A DNA stretch of 64,000 nucleotides from Muricea muricata. Its lineage: Eukaryota; Cnidaria; Anthozoa; Malacalcyonacea; Plexauridae. Every line of letters starts with the position of its first letter. The first letter of the stretch is position 1. The position numbers were made by a program, and so were the translations under genes. Positions 47,524 to 60,789 of this stretch are shown in pieces. Location: positions 59,498,564 through 59,562,563 of the forward strand of contig OY979718.1 in the NCBI GenBank assembly GCA_963855995.1, written 5' to 3'. The notes beneath the pieces are model-generated. The model searched no databases. It had not been told where the DNA came from and saw only the letters and a list, made by a program, of their open reading frames with translations.

Positions 47524-50500
47524 CGAGGCGAAGAGAAGACCAACCTTGCAAATGCTAATACAAATTGCTAAGTTGATCTTCTCTAGAGAGCAGCCGCGCA
47601 TACCTAACAAATTAAAGCACCAAACGTTAGTGACTTAGCATGCAAATTTGATTCCCAAAGCCAAAATACAAGTGCCCCCCTCTGATCCTACCGACTACCT
47701 ACCTGCCTCAGTTCTAAGCTGTCTTCCTCGGTCCTGAACTCCTGCATTCCATTCGTTACTTTCACTTTTCTCACCATCGCACAGTCACTCACAGCTGATA
47801 AGCCCGCATGCACCGCCACCACCCCGACTGCCACCCAAATCAGAAAATTAAAAGAATTAAAATTTTGGTAAAGTATGCATTTTAAATGTCATGTAATTTA
47901 TTCAGTTTTTAGGCCAAACGTGAAGAAAAAATTAAAGGTCCAATGTACAAACAGGTAAGCTTCCTACTTGTCTCAATACATGAAATGCACGAATGCTTTA
48001 TCCGCTATTTTATTCTACTGTGTTGTTTTCGACAGTTGATTTTGCTTTATTTAACATACTTTCAAAATTTTAATCCTTTAATAAGCCTAACCCCATGCAA
48101 CTTACACACGGCTCACACCCTCGCAGTCCATACATTTAGTTAATAAATTACGTTATAAACAAAAAAGCAAAATAAAAAGATAAATTACGTTATCTCTAGC
48201 TACTTAAACCCACTTAGACTGAGTATTTGATTGAGTTGTCAAACGTTAAACCTTAGCTGAAAGGGCATGGGCTTTTCGTTATGTTAACTGATCCGAAGTA
48301 AATATGTATCTGATACTTACCAAAGTCTAAGGCTGGGTCAAATAAGCATGAGAACGGAAAAAGTATATATAATTCTTTTAAAAATGGAACGTAAACTTTT
48401 ATTTAAGACTCATCGATAGAAATTTAAATCCTAAGCTGTAGTTGGCATGCAATTCAAGGACCGTATGCCTAGTATATTTTATGGTTGAAAAAGATAGAGA
48501 CATTTAAAAACTTCTCATACGCAATTCTCATACTTATTTAACCGAAACGCCTTCATTTGCATGGTACTCCGCAGCTGCTCTCAAACCTTTCCGTTATTTG
48601 CTTTAGTGCACACAAACAATGTCTAAATTGTTCCATTGTTTCTGTTGACCAAAACAAACTTGAAAGCACCAAGATACTTATTATATTTAATCAAAGGGGA
48701 TTCTCATTATAAAGTCATCCAAACAAAGCAATCTGTATTCCCTTGGGAATTAAAAATGCGCAAAAAATATAATGAATCCTTATGATCCATGCATATATGA
48801 ATCAAGTTAACCATGAAACAAAGAAATAGTATATTCCCCTGGGAATTAGAAAATATTTTTAACCGATTGTAATAGAAAAAAATTGATAAACTTAGACATC
48901 CTATTTTTAAATTATCATTACTACAACTTATTACTTGAAACTGATTCGTTCAGTCCAACATATCAAGTAACATGCAGTGTTTGTGTTGTGTTTAGAGATA
49001 ACCACGATTCAAGATTTCCTAGCGTTGAGGTATTGTTTCTTTCAGAAATATTGTCAACATTAACCACTATGCTGTATTTTTACCTGATTTTTGAACTCGA
49101 AATGTGAAACGAAACAAACAGAAGTGTCATTATTGTGCAAGGCTTCGACTTATTTTTCAAAAGTGTTGGCTTAAGTGTTAATTCAGTTTTCATTTTTCAC
49201 CCAATTTTCGCTTATATTCAACGAGAAGTATTAAAATTCCCTTAAATCCTCTTTGATCTCAGAATAATAAGTATCTTGTTTTCTACTAACTCACATTTGT
49301 ATAATTTCCTCTACTGTCATATTAATAATGACTTGCTTTCTCATTCTTGTTGATTGTTATTCTATTGTGGGTCAATGTCATCAAGGGTCGTTGACTCTGG
49401 ACTTTTCTTCTTGTGTTTATTCGACGCTCATCATCTTTTGAAATGAAAGAACTGAATTATTATACGATAAAGACGAGAAAGAGAACGTTTTTCTGTGTTC
49501 AAAGTACACTGGCTTCAAAATGTCACGAGATTAGTATTTTTGTTAACATGCAGAATTTGTTCTCGAAATTTCATGCTAATTCCCGTCAAGGGATTAATTC
49601 CCTCTGTAAACATGGCGTGAAGTTGGTTATCAATTTATGTTTCCGTAACTAAGGCAACGGTTAGGGGTAGAGGAGGTTAGGGTTAGGCGTTTGATTAAGG
49701 CTAATGTTATGGGTTGGGGATACTTGGGGATAGAATCATATTAGTGACCGAAACATAAATTGATTACTGTGAAGTTGCAGGGGAGGGGGATACCCACGAA
49801 TCGTGGTTTTTGAATGAATTAGCACGATAACTACACATGCGAAATATTTTCCCAAAATGGCTGACACACATCGAAGTGTTTGGAATAAATCACGTAATCC
49901 AGCGGCTTTGTAAGGCGTTAAATGTTGGAAATTTTACCAGTATTTTTTTCTCCACGGAAATATGAGGATATACGGTTTTGAATATATTAACCGTGTGAGA
50001 TGATAGACTAATGAAATTGCAGAAGAAGCCAGCCTACTTATGTCCCCACTTTTCTGGCAAAACGCAATCAGCCGCGCTGACAAATATGACAAAAACGGAA
50101 CTCCACACCTGAACGTCAATTTTTTCGCACTTTTACGCCATTTGTACACATGACTATAACGAAAAAGATGACAGTATCTACACTTTACCAAAATACATTT
50201 CGGGCCATGAAAAACCAAGGACTAACTTCCTCTATTATGCTTGTCATTCAGCAACCGTCAATTTGCTTTTGACCGTCAATTTGATTTCCGACTGCCATGC
50301 ATTTTGGTAAAGTGTACATCCGCCATCTTTTCTGTTAGTGTCAATAAACAGGTATTTCTAAGAAATGAAATATCTCCTGAGGTTTGCGATGAAATCACTT
50401 AATATCGTTTCGACAAAAATATTTATTTTATCAACTTACATTTCTAAACCTTGCATGTTGGCCTTGGCTTGTTATTTGATGTTAATTCTTTGTCATTGTC

Positions 50501-53249
50501 TTTGAGCCCTTTTTGAAAAACAAAAAATATTTTGATTAGATGACTGCGAAAATATCAACAATTGCAGGATGTATGTACGACTATGATAGACGTTAGCTTA
50601 GACTTCATGTGTACAATAATGGGCATTAATATTTGAGTGTCTCTTATGTACTTCTCGAAATATTTTGGCTGAAAATACCAAATTATGGTAATTGCACGTT
50701 CTATTTGCGCAAATAGAGGACAAACACCCTGTATATTGATGTGTAAACTATTAACAACTGTTATCTAACGTGTTAACTAAGCCTATATTTGAGTATGTAT
50801 AATTCTCTACGATTGCATGGCATTAGGAGAGAATGTTTTTCTATTCGATTATAATAATATGGCCATCAGTATAAAAGTGTGGTCTGCTATAGATGTTGTT
50901 CTCTCTCGGACGTTACATAACAGACGGTTATTTTTATCTTAAGAGTGCAATTATATGTTCCATATGTAATACGAATTTGCATAGGTCCTCTCGGGGGACA
51001 CTGTAACATATGGCCTGACCCAGGTTTCCTTACGGGGTAAGGTTTTTCCTGGCCTCCCGGTGTTGCAGAGAAGATAGTAGTAAAGACTACATTGTCATGG
51101 GTTTCTGTGTAAAAGGAAATTTAGCTTTTGTATAGTATTTTGGTAGCGTGAGACAATACATGTAACGCCAACACAGGCACTAACTCCATTTGTGCGTATA
51201 TAGTTGTTTGATATATCCGCTAATAGTATAGAATATAGATTGTAGAGCATGAAAATACTCAGGGGAGTGAGGCGAAATTTTGGAATGGAGAATTTTTCTT
51301 TTTTCACCCGGGAATACGGAATTTTTTGGTTCCTACGCAACAGAATTGGGAATTTTGTGTGCTTGATCGGAATACAGAATTTTGTAATTTAAATGAGTAA
51401 TGAGGAATTTTTTAGTAAAATAGCAAGAGGAAACGGAATTTTTTCAATTTTATTTAAAGGAATTCGTAATTCTTAAGTTGAAAAATTCCGCCTCACCCTC
51501 CCGAAAATATTACCTAAATTAGCTATCCGTCGTCTTCGATTATTTTGGATATGCGATATGTTACATTAAACATATGATTTGTACGTGACAAGCAGGGTGA
51601 CGCGAAATTAGATTTTCCACATCATATTCATTAGCAACATTTTAAGCACATGTGTATTGTAGTTTGGAAGTGGTTTTACTTGGCTAACTCAGCTTGTGAA
51701 GTGACCAAAATCAACGTTAATGAGATTAAAAATGATTCCAAGATGGCAGACATCCCATTTAATTGCTAAAAAATTTGTTGTGACTATTCATTTCCGCAGC
51801 CACCGAGGACATTCGCTAGAAACGTTTAATTCTGTTTATCTCGTTTCAGGTAGTGAAAAATCCTATGTTTTTTATGCTCCTACGTTGTGTGTATCCACAC
51901 TGGCAACGTTAGTTTGAGCAAATTAAAATTGGCACAAGTTCACGAAGCAGAGAATTGAAAGTTGAATTGACAAAGCGACGAAATAAACTTACTTTCACTT
52001 TATCTTGGGATCGTCATGGCCTCGTTTGATCTCGCTTCATCCTGCTGTTAATGGTCTCATCTGGTTGGTATTATTTCTCTCTCTCTCCAGTAGGTAAAAG
52101 AACTCAATCATATCCCGTCAACCATCACAGAATAAGGAAAAAAATCGTAATATATAAATTTGCAAACGATGTTTTAGAACTAAACTAAACAGAAATTTAA
52201 TTATAAATGACTTTGGCAAATCGTACCTTTGCATAGTATATTTTCTTAACATCTTGCGTTGTAAATGGTTGCCGATTTCCCATCTTGTTCTAGTTTTTGG
52301 TTTGTGTATATTCACTCTGAAAAATAAATAATTACGATGTTTAGAAAACTAATTACAAGATAAGCGAAGAAAACTAGATTAACAAGTATTAGAGAGGGTT
52401 ATAAGTAATAATAATAGGCGTGTCATATAACACAGGGTTGTCAACGGCTCCTGGATGATTGAGATCCATGCGCAAAATCTCAACACGACCCGTGTTCGCA
52501 TAAGCAGTAAACTATATATGGAAGGAGAATCTAGCTCAAGAAAAAACGCAACACAAAATAGAGGAATTTGGAGGCATTTTTGGCTGTCATTTTCAAGTCC
52601 GCTAACGTGCACGTTTGATTTTTTTTTTATTTTTTGAAAGCAAACCTAAATGCAATTTTTGAATAAACACTTGAATTCTGGTTATTCTGTCGTGTGGAGG
52701 TTAAATTTACTTATTTAAACATGAGTTTGATAAGTATTTGGCCGTGCACGTTACAGGACTAAAACGAACGGCCAAAATGACCGCAATTAGGGTTACATTT
52801 TTTATTACGTGAACAAAGTAATAAGCAACCTCGTCCCCAGGGCCTCAGTGTTAAAACCTGAAATAGAAGGGCCTGACAAAGGCTGTTTGTCACATGGCCA
52901 TTTTTTTAAAATAGTTGGAAAAGTTTCCTGCCAAATTATATCGAGTACTTATGTTCTGTAATGAGTTTTGCAAATATATTGGCAAATTTGTTCATTTGAC
53001 GACAAGACTTGGCCGGGCTGTCCATCACATGCTTCTCCACAAAGAGCCCCTGGGAACGAGGTTGACTAATAAAATACCAAATGGTTTTCTTTTCAGAATA
53101 GCGTCATTTACGCGTGCGGACAACATCCCAAATACATGAATGACGCTATCTTGACCAGGAAACTATTACGTGATTATGTTATGAAATAATTACAGTGAAA
53201 CACAAGACAACGCGATAGAATTAAGATTTCTCGTGTTGGATTGTTTGAT
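47524..53249. other. long spacer, no gene seen
   Basis: No exon supported. 50985-51090 resembles a dispersed repeat (GGCCTGACCCAGGTTTCC, then TTTTTCCTGGCCTCC). 51285-51495 is a low-complexity stretch of GGAATTTT words on the plus strand with the complement AAAATTCC at its end. Confidence 0.5.
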
Positions 53250-53545
53250 CCTACGCAGTGATCACCAAGTGGTGCAATCGTCAAAGCAAGCCCCTGCCAC
53301 CTCTGAGATCGTGAGTTCAATCCCCACTTAATTTGTGACACTTAAGTGAGGACATTTATGTTAGTCAACGCTCTGCCAACTGTCGTTGGTTTACTTTGAG
53401 TACATCGGTTGCGAATGTTGACAAGGTCGGGTTGTAATTGTAAAATATCGGTAAGTGACTCAAGAAGGCTCTTAGGACTAGTGTTTCACTGTAGTTATCA
53501 TGTAAATGTAATTGTCAAACTGAATGAATAATTATCATTACGACA
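53250..53545 (+). repeat. tRNA-derived SINE candidate
   Basis: A box-like TGATCACCAAGTGG (53259-53272) and B box GTTCAATCC (53315-53323), about 55 bases apart, form a tRNA-like head. An unrelated body of about 220 bases follows and ends in AT-rich sequence near 53545. No intact cloverleaf is formed. Confidence 0.5.
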
Positions 53546-54221
53546 AATGAATAACTTAAGTACGGTAGGGGTACGGGGGGAGTAGGATGTAAACAGGATA
53601 AAGATTGAATTAGAGTGAAAGAAATTAAGCCAAGGCCTGAATGGTAAAGATCAAGAAATTCAGACTTGCAGTTCAAATTAAAGCCAGTTTCAAGTTTATA
53701 TAAGCACTCATTAAATTACTATTGAATTTGAACTGGGAATCTGAATTACCTGTTTCTTGTATAGATTGCAGTGTATCAGTGAACAAAAACGGGTTTTGAA
53801 GAAACAGAAAGAGTAAACAAAAGTAAGTCCTGATAAAATTCGGAAAGAATAGTATGCAGCATTTGATATACGATGCTAATAATTGTCTATTGATCCCCCA
53901 ATTAAGTGGGTGTGGTTTTACTAGTGAGGAGGGATTTAAAAGAGAGACGAAGTCGAGAAAATAAATTTAAGAAAAGAGTTTAACTTACAGAAGTCATTTG
54001 TATAGGTAATAAGCAGGATAAAATTTATTAAAAAATAATTCACTACAAATGCGAGTTTAGATCAAATGGCATTGACGTACTTGTTTATCAATAAAAAATA
54101 TAACATATTTTAATCATGAATCGCTAGAACGTCAGTTAAAACACTGCATTTTATTTATTGAAGAATGCTTTTGTGTATTCTTTTGATATTTGTTTTAATT
54201 GAGAAGATGAAACGTGTTGCT
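53546..54221. other. spacer, nothing recognised
   Basis: AT-rich, no exon or delimited repeat seen. Confidence 0.55.
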
Positions 54222-54722
54222 TAAAGTGTTTATACAACGAAATTTCACCCCAAAGTTTTATAGCCTCAGTGTAAAGTTAACGTAAAATGGGTTGGTAACT
54301 TCTTTACAGAAGTTCATCATTTTGCTTCTTTGGTGAGAAATTTGGCTTTGAATAATATGCAAATATCATACTTATGACATCACAGTGCATAATGAGTTTT
54401 TAGTGCTGTAGGAATTTCTCTTTCAGTATCCATGATAAATTTCCAAAAGTTGCACTAAAATACAGCAAATCGGAATTTGTAAGTTATAATTTTGGAATTT
54501 TGTTCGACAAACTTAAATTGTTCGAAAAGTCTATGATGTTTTAAATTACATTATGCACTGTGATGTCGTAAGTATGATATTTGCATATTACTCAAAGCTT
54601 AATTTCTCACGAAAGAAGCAAAATGATGAACTTCTGTGAAATAAGTTACCAACCCATATTACATTATCTCTACACTGAGGTCAAAAACCGTCGGGGTGAA
54701 ATTTCGTTGCATAAGCACTTTA
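54222..54722. repeat. fold-back element, 174-bp arms
   Basis: Left arm 54222-54395 and right arm 54549-54722 are inverted copies with scattered differences. They begin TAAAGTG.TTAT.CAACG and end at GACATCACAGTGCATAAT. The 153-bp centre is AT-rich. A 501-bp MITE-like palindrome. Confidence 0.85.
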
Positions 54723-56193
54723 ATCAGGGTCAAGTAGTTTTTGCCTTGACTTGAGAAAAGATGTCCTCCTGATTAGGCAATCATATTTTGGTAATTTTGA
54801 CCTGTATGTGATTAACAAGTATAGGAAGTATATTGTACTATTTGGTTTTCTTACCACTACATCGCATTGCATTCTTCAAGTGTCTCTCGCTTTATCACTG
54901 GAATATCTAGAATGTAAATCGAAACATACCCATTAGAAATGAAAAATTAGAAACATTTCAAAAAGACGCGAATACTTATTTTCTCAAACAAAATTAATGT
55001 CTAGCTCGAATCAGACAGTTGTAGAGCTGAGTGACCTGAACTTTAGAAAAAATTGTTTTACCTCGATATTTTATTGATTCAATTACTCTGTATTAATCAG
55101 TTTGATCGGTTGTCTTTACGGTGCATCTAGAGACAGAAAATTAGAAACTCAGTCATGTGTATATCAGTACATTAATCTGAAATTTATAAAGCGAAATTTC
55201 GAGCTAGTGAGCAAACAGAATTTTCGTCAAACAAGAGAACATTTAACAACCAATACATACGTAGAGTAGTTAGAGAATACTTACATGTGTAATAAACATC
55301 CAATATTGTTGATGTCCAACTACACTGCAGCGATTTTCGTTGCGTCTTGAGATCGGAGAAGAAGACTGACGCCATCTTGGTTTTAAATTTTCTCGACGAC
55401 GCCATATGTTCGTTCTCAATTTTTTCCCCATTTCTTCGACATTTTAGCTCGAGTTTGCCCCAGATGTCTTCTTTATGTCTTCGTCGCCATTTCTGCGTAA
55501 TCCTGCGCCATTTCTGCGTAATCCTGCGCCATTTCTATGGAACTTTGAAGACTTTTGGTGTCTGAACATTCGGGGCAAGAGGAGAGATTTTCAACGAAGC
55601 TTCGTGTTAGATGAGCTAGCAGCAAATGACGTCAGATGACCATTGTATGCCAGAAAATACCCGTATGTATGATGTTTTATCATCTAAGTACGAAGATGAA
55701 AATATGTTTTTATTGCCCGAATAAGGTGTTTTTGCCATTATTTCTAACTCAGATCTTTCTTCTACTTCTACTGGCAAGCATCTTTCCCTCCGTGGCGGAG
55801 AGGTAAAGGTAACCGTCTTCCGAATTGCATACATCATTTGACTTTGTTTTTCGGCGGATCGGGAACCGTTCAAGTTCAACTGAGGTTGCACTGATCGGTC
55901 GCCGATCCACCCAAAACTGAAGCCAAAGCTGGGCGTGGAGTACAGGAAAATACTAGGCAGTACCGCGAGGCCAAGGTGACAAACGTTATGTACCTGGTGT
56001 TTCAACTAATATCTTAGCAAATTTCCTTAACCTGACTGTTGCGGACAGGCCTGTAGGGTTGGTGCATTGAAGACTTCTCGCCCTTATTTCTCTTCGTTCA
56101 AGAAGACAAGTTGTCTTCGTTAAGAAATAACGACGTGAAGACTTCAAGGCACCACTAAACCACTACACTGTAAAACGAAAGTGTAACACTGTG
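54723..56193. other. spacer with small repeats
   Basis: A 22-bp unit (CGCCATTTCTGCGTAATCCTG) repeats about 2.5 times at 55487-55540. An imperfect hairpin lies at 56057-56160 (GGTTGGTG.CATTGAAGACTT against its complement). The 129-codon minus frame at 55616-56005 has no recognised domain. Confidence 0.5.
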
Positions 56194-56280
56194 CTTTGGG
56201 AAGAACTCCGCCATATATATTTTGACACAGTGTAGTGTGTACACTGTGTCAAAATATATATGGCGGAGTTCTTCCCAAAG
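56194..56280. repeat. perfect 41-bp inverted repeat
   Basis: Arms 56194-56234 and 56240-56280 are exact reverse complements around a 5-base loop. The arm starts CTTTGGGAAGAACTCCGCC. Confidence 0.92.
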
Positions 56281-56480
56281 CTTACGGTACAAACACGGAT
56301 GGGCAAAGAAGCGCAAACGCTTTAAAGCCTTTAAAACAAGCGTTTTCTTTCAGGAATGACTGCAAGGCGAGGACGCTAACTAAATCAAACCTGTGTAGCC
56401 ATGTTTTAAGTTCTTTAGCTATGTTTAACGTTCTTTTATGGCGAAGTCTGCAAGAAGGAAAGTCGAAGTTTGTAAAATGA

Positions 56481-58540
56481 TAACTGTTGTCTGTTTCGAC
56501 TTTTCCTGGACCGTTTCCTTCTTGATCGAGCTTGATATGCCATTACTTTCAGTGTCCTTGATATAGGAGTCATTTGTTTGTGGCCTTGGGTTTAATTCCG
56601 AAACACTGAATGGCAGTCTTTAGCTCTTTCAAGTAATGAGATAACCTTGCAACAAGATGGCCCTGCGTTCTCACTTTGAATATGCACGCCTGTAACCAAT
56701 TTGTCAACATACACAAACAACGACAGACAAACGCATAGTATATTTCATAAGCACTCAGAACTCAGCGATTCAGATTGTATTAACGAGAAAGCTTGACGTT
56801 CACAGCTTGCATTTAACAGTGCATTTTATGTCACAAGTAAACTAAGTGCATCGCAGTTGGCTTACAGTTACCAGTGCCGCCAGTACAGATAAAAGCACCC
56901 ATTTAAATCGTTTCATATTTTACACAAACTCAATTCTAAATTGGTTACAGCATGACATATTGACTATAGGCACATTGTTACACAGTGCCATCTTGTTGCA
57001 ATTTTATCTATACTTAAAAGAGCTAAAGACAACTTGTAATGGGATAACATTGCAACAAAATAACACTGCGTTATGCTGTGTCTAGTGAATATGTCACGCT
57101 GTAACCGATTTGAGATTCATTTTGTGTAAAATATGAATGGGTGCTTTTAACTGTACTGGCGGCACTGGTAACTTTAATTCGGGATTGTAGGACAACGGCG
57201 ATGTACTTACTTTACTTGTGACATACAGTGGTGCTCAAAAGTCTGAGTCCACTCCACTTTTATGCCTTTGATTTACGTACAATATATTTTTTATAGTATT
57301 TCTCCACATACACAACTTTTGAAATTGTATCGCCGTACAAACTGGCGAGGCATCACTGGCCAAGACTAGGATTACTTAATACTTTAATTTCTTGGGTTTA
57401 CAAGAATTGATAGCGAACCCTAAACGTGGGAGCAACCTTAAACTAAAATGCTTTGTCTGCTATATTTCACGGTCTTCTTTAAACAAGAACTTATTTTTTC
57501 ATGACTAACTTCTGTATATTTGTAGCTGTAATGCATGCACCTGTTTATATTGCAAACTTTTAATTGGTCTGCCAAAAATCTTCCCTAAAATACACAACCT
57601 GCATGTGTTCCTATTTCTGGCATGGGCGTGTCTTAAGCCCACAGCATACGCAATTGATAGTGCTCCCATAAGGTATTTAGTATATTTTGAATCGAATTTG
57701 CTGTTTTCTGTGCTGGTTACTAATAATTAATTTGTAATTAGAGCTTAAACGTTTCTGCCAGTTGCAGTTTTGTTGCACTAGCAAGTTTCTTTAACATAGT
57801 GGTTCTCTTTCAACCAAGAAAACGGAATAGATTTTGACTTTTTATGCATTTTTGTTTTTCTCCAAAGAGTCTTGTTTACCACGCTTTTTAAAGTATACAT
57901 TATCACACAGCATTTAACTTGTCTTGGTGCCTTTCCATTGCATGTGTACCTTCATTACAATAGCGCAATACTCAATTATATTTGAGCGTTTATTTGTTCA
58001 CTCTATTCCGCCATTTTGCTCCAAGCCTCATTCATTTTTCGTGATTTTTCACGACTTTATTAATAACTTGATAGTAAAGTCAGACACAAAAACGGCTAGA
58101 AATATATTCTATGAATAATATACATATTTAAGATAAAAAATGCATCTTTTTACTACAGTAAACATGATTCATCAAAAAGAGGAAATATTGGAGTGGACTC
58201 AGACTTTTGAGCACCACTGTATAAAATGGACAGTTATGTGCAGGCTGTGAACGTCAAGCTTTCTCGTTGACACAAACTGAATCGCGGAGTTCTGAGTGAA
58301 GGCTTATAAAATATACTATGTGTTTGTCTGTCGTTGTTTAGGCAAAGAGAGATAACCCAGTGCCATCTTGTGGCAATGTTATCTCGTTACATGAAAGAAC
58401 TAAAAACTGCCATTCAGTGTTTGGGAATTAAACCCAAGGCCATAAGTAAATGACTCCTATATCAAGGACACTGAACGTATGGCGTATCAAGCTCGATTAA
58501 GAAGAAAACGGCCCACGGAAAGTGAAAAAGAGAACAGTTA
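56481..58540. mobile_element. long fold-back element split by a Tc1-type insertion
   Basis: The left part 56481-57225 and the right part 58222-58540, once the insert is removed, form one long imperfect palindrome of about 1.06 kb. Shared blocks include GATCGAGCTTGATATGCCAT, GAACGTCAAGCTTTCTCG and, nearer the centre, CAGTGCCGCCAGTACAG. The ends pair as TAACTGTT/AACAGTTA. It encodes nothing recognisable. Confidence 0.85.
57226..58219. mobile_element. Tc1/mariner-type non-autonomous insertion
   Basis: A perfect 31-bp terminal inverted repeat (57226-57256 and 58189-58219, beginning CAGTGGTGCTCAAAAGTC) with TA on both sides (57224-57225 and 58220-58221) is diagnostic of the Tc1/mariner superfamily. 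The 994-bp interior has no transposase frame. Confidence 0.92.
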
Positions 58541-59354
58541 TTAATTTTGCAGATTTCTACCTCCCTTTAGATATCTTGCCCCATTTAGATGTCTTGCAAT
58601 TTAGGCATCTAATTTTCAGCCGCAGGTTTCACTTGGTAACTATATAAGACTTGCTACTCTTATCGCTCTGTAGTGTCCCATTCCCCCGCTCTATCACCTC
58701 AGAGATGCAGAGATGAGAGCGGACAAAATAAGATAGAAATATTTCATCTTTTTAGTACGAAAAATCCTTGTCAGGTTAGATGTGTTGTAATTTCAACTGC
58801 ACATATGGATAAATAAAATTTGTCGAAACACCTAAAACACTCGACATTCCACACAATCCTTCAGAGGAAGTATAGAATTTGCTTGGGAAACCGACAAAGT
58901 TCAAGGAATTAAGAAAAGGCAATGACTGGCAAGAGATTATTTTGAATACCATTGCTGCCATCGAGGAAAGTTACAATTTTATGCAACACTGTAAGCATAA
59001 TTTACCGTGATACTGCCACAGCAAACTAAAACAGTTATTTTTTAGAAATCCTGGCTATCTTTAAGTGTATGTCTGCAGTAGTCTATCCCGTCCTTTTGGG
59101 AACGGAAGTGATTAGTATTTAGGATGGCACCGGAAGGCGACGTCATCAAGAAACCCTGTGAGCATAAACCTTTGGGTGTTTTAACCCTAGTTACCGAAAG
59201 TATTCAGATAGTGTCGTGATAACGTTGCGTAATGGTCGGAAGTAATTAGTATGTATGACGTCTAGCAATGAATAAGACACGAGATATTTGTTTTGAAAAA
59301 TGTATATTATAAAATTTCTTACAACAATAAATGTTTTAAAAATCTATGTGGATT
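58541..59354. other. spacer, nothing recognised
   Basis: No exon, repeat boundary or RNA gene could be supported. Confidence 0.55.
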
Positions 59355-59450
59355 ACGGTACATAACTGTTCGATATATAACTGTTCGATATAAGATTACA
59401 GTATATAACTGTTCGATATAAATTACGGCATATAACTGTTCAATATATAT
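59355..59450. repeat. irregular tandem repeat of ATAACTGTTCGATATA
   Basis: Four copies of the 16-base unit with one-base changes, spaced by short linkers including GATTACGG/GATTACAG. Confidence 0.8.
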
Positions 59451-59479
59451 AGAGTTGTTTTATACGCCTACCCAGAGAC

Positions 59480-59914
59480 GATTACAATCGGTAAGTTGTC
59501 CACATTCTAGCGTGTGTTCGGAGGGCAGGAGCGTGAGTAGAGTTATGAGGTGTTTTGTGCATTCCGCGTGGACTTTCGTGCGGCAGCACTTTGTGTAGTC
59601 GAGTTTTTCGGTGTATTCCTGCAGGCAAAGGAAACAGATGTCTTCGTATGGTTAGGCGGTTCTGCAATAGGCGCAGCGTACGATGGATTCTTTTTGGGAT
59701 GTAGATGCCCCATATCTTGAAGCATTCAGTGTGGGTGAGGTGCCCGCAGCACGGCAATTTGAATACCATAAACTGTACTTTTCTGATGGTTTCCAAGCAA
59801 AAGTGGCACTTTTCTTCTTGTTCGGCGGGAGGGCTCAGTATGGCGAAAAGCGGTATGATTGTAGGTGATAAGACATTTTCTGTTTCGGCCAGAGTACCTA
59901 TATGTGCTCCATTT
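59480..59914 (-). pseudogene. broken tandem RING-type ORF
   Basis: Read on the minus strand, the frame that ends at 59482 gives CHFC, then LPCCGHLTHTEC: C-x2-C followed by C-x-H-x2-H-x2-C, a RING-H2 arrangement. The last pair RCAYCRT appears only in the next frame, so a frameshift lies near 59690-59720, possibly in an A run. A TAA follows at once, then CFLC and KCCRTKVHAEC, a second Cys/His cluster in the same frame. RING domains usually act as ubiquitin ligases or protein scaffolds. Together these indicate a decayed gene, possibly carried by a mobile element. No start codon or splice sites were identified. Confidence 0.55.
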
Positions 59915-59951
59915 TAAATGCTTAAGTGTGGCGTTATGTTAATGTTCTTGT

Positions 59952-59985
59952 CTAATGTTAGATCTGACGTCAGATCTAACGTTAG
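59952..59985. repeat. 34-bp palindrome
   Basis: CTAATGTTAGATCTGACGTC is followed by its complement with one mismatched pair. TAACGTTAGAT words then repeat to 60000. Confidence 0.75.
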
Positions 59986-60000
59986 ATTTAACGTTAGATG

Positions 60001-60789
60001 ATATTGGGTAAAATTGTAAGATAGGAGAATACGCCTATGTTGATTTAAAATTTATTTTAGGTTGATTTAACCATTCAAAAGGGCGAAAAAAGGGGTATGA
60101 CGGATACGAAAATGTATGCATTTTTAGAGCAGAATATCAGAGTGTTTCTTGGTTTGCATAAATTAACTCACGGATTAACGTTTGGAATAATTTATTTTTG
60201 TAAGTATTACGGACAGTAAAGCTAAATTTTACGCGATGAGCAGATGAGCACCTACTCATAACTGCTCATGAGCACATGCTCATACGCTCATAAGGCCCGA
60301 TATGGCAGCAGTGATGCATTTAGCTTGCATAAAAGCGAAACTTAGTTAAGAGGTGCTTACCTATAGTCAAAGGTGGTACTGATAGTCTTGATTGGGTAAA
60401 CAATGACAGTGATTTTAATGGTCCACCGTTTTGTTTGTGCTCCTGTTTAGAAACAATATCCATTGATTCTGTAATAAACTATGCATGTCACAAAAATATC
60501 TCAAATTAACGTTATCAGATAATGAAGCTTATAGGGAGCGATATTCAAAGTGTGTGCAGTGCAGTCAATTACAACAATCCATCTGCCGGTTTCGAAGGAC
60601 TCTTAAGATTTATTTTATTCAAGGTTAATTAGGCAACTCCGGTTTGCCTAGGATACAATGAAAAGTAGAAGTAAGGACTTGACGTTTCGGTAAAAGGCCG
60701 ACTATAAGCACATTACAGGCCTGTTTACGTGGCGATTTTTGTACATTCTAATTTCCACTGCGTTTCTCTTGTTTATGGAGAATTTGAAC
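60001..60789. other. spacer, nothing recognised
   Basis: No exon or RNA gene seen; words GAGCA and CTCAT cluster at 60237-60295. Confidence 0.5.

Noticed and set aside
40934..50735. Mariner-type pair from ACAGGGTGTCCC at 40934 and ACACCCTGTA near 50726
   Set aside because: The two ends are almost 10 kb apart, match only over about 10 bases, and the first lies inside a well-delimited element; chance or unrelated fragments.
53250..53340. tRNA gene
   Set aside because: A and B boxes are present but the arms do not form a cloverleaf; more likely a SINE head.
55616..56005. 129-codon minus-strand frame
   Set aside because: No domain, no splice context and low-complexity flanks; not supportable as a gene.
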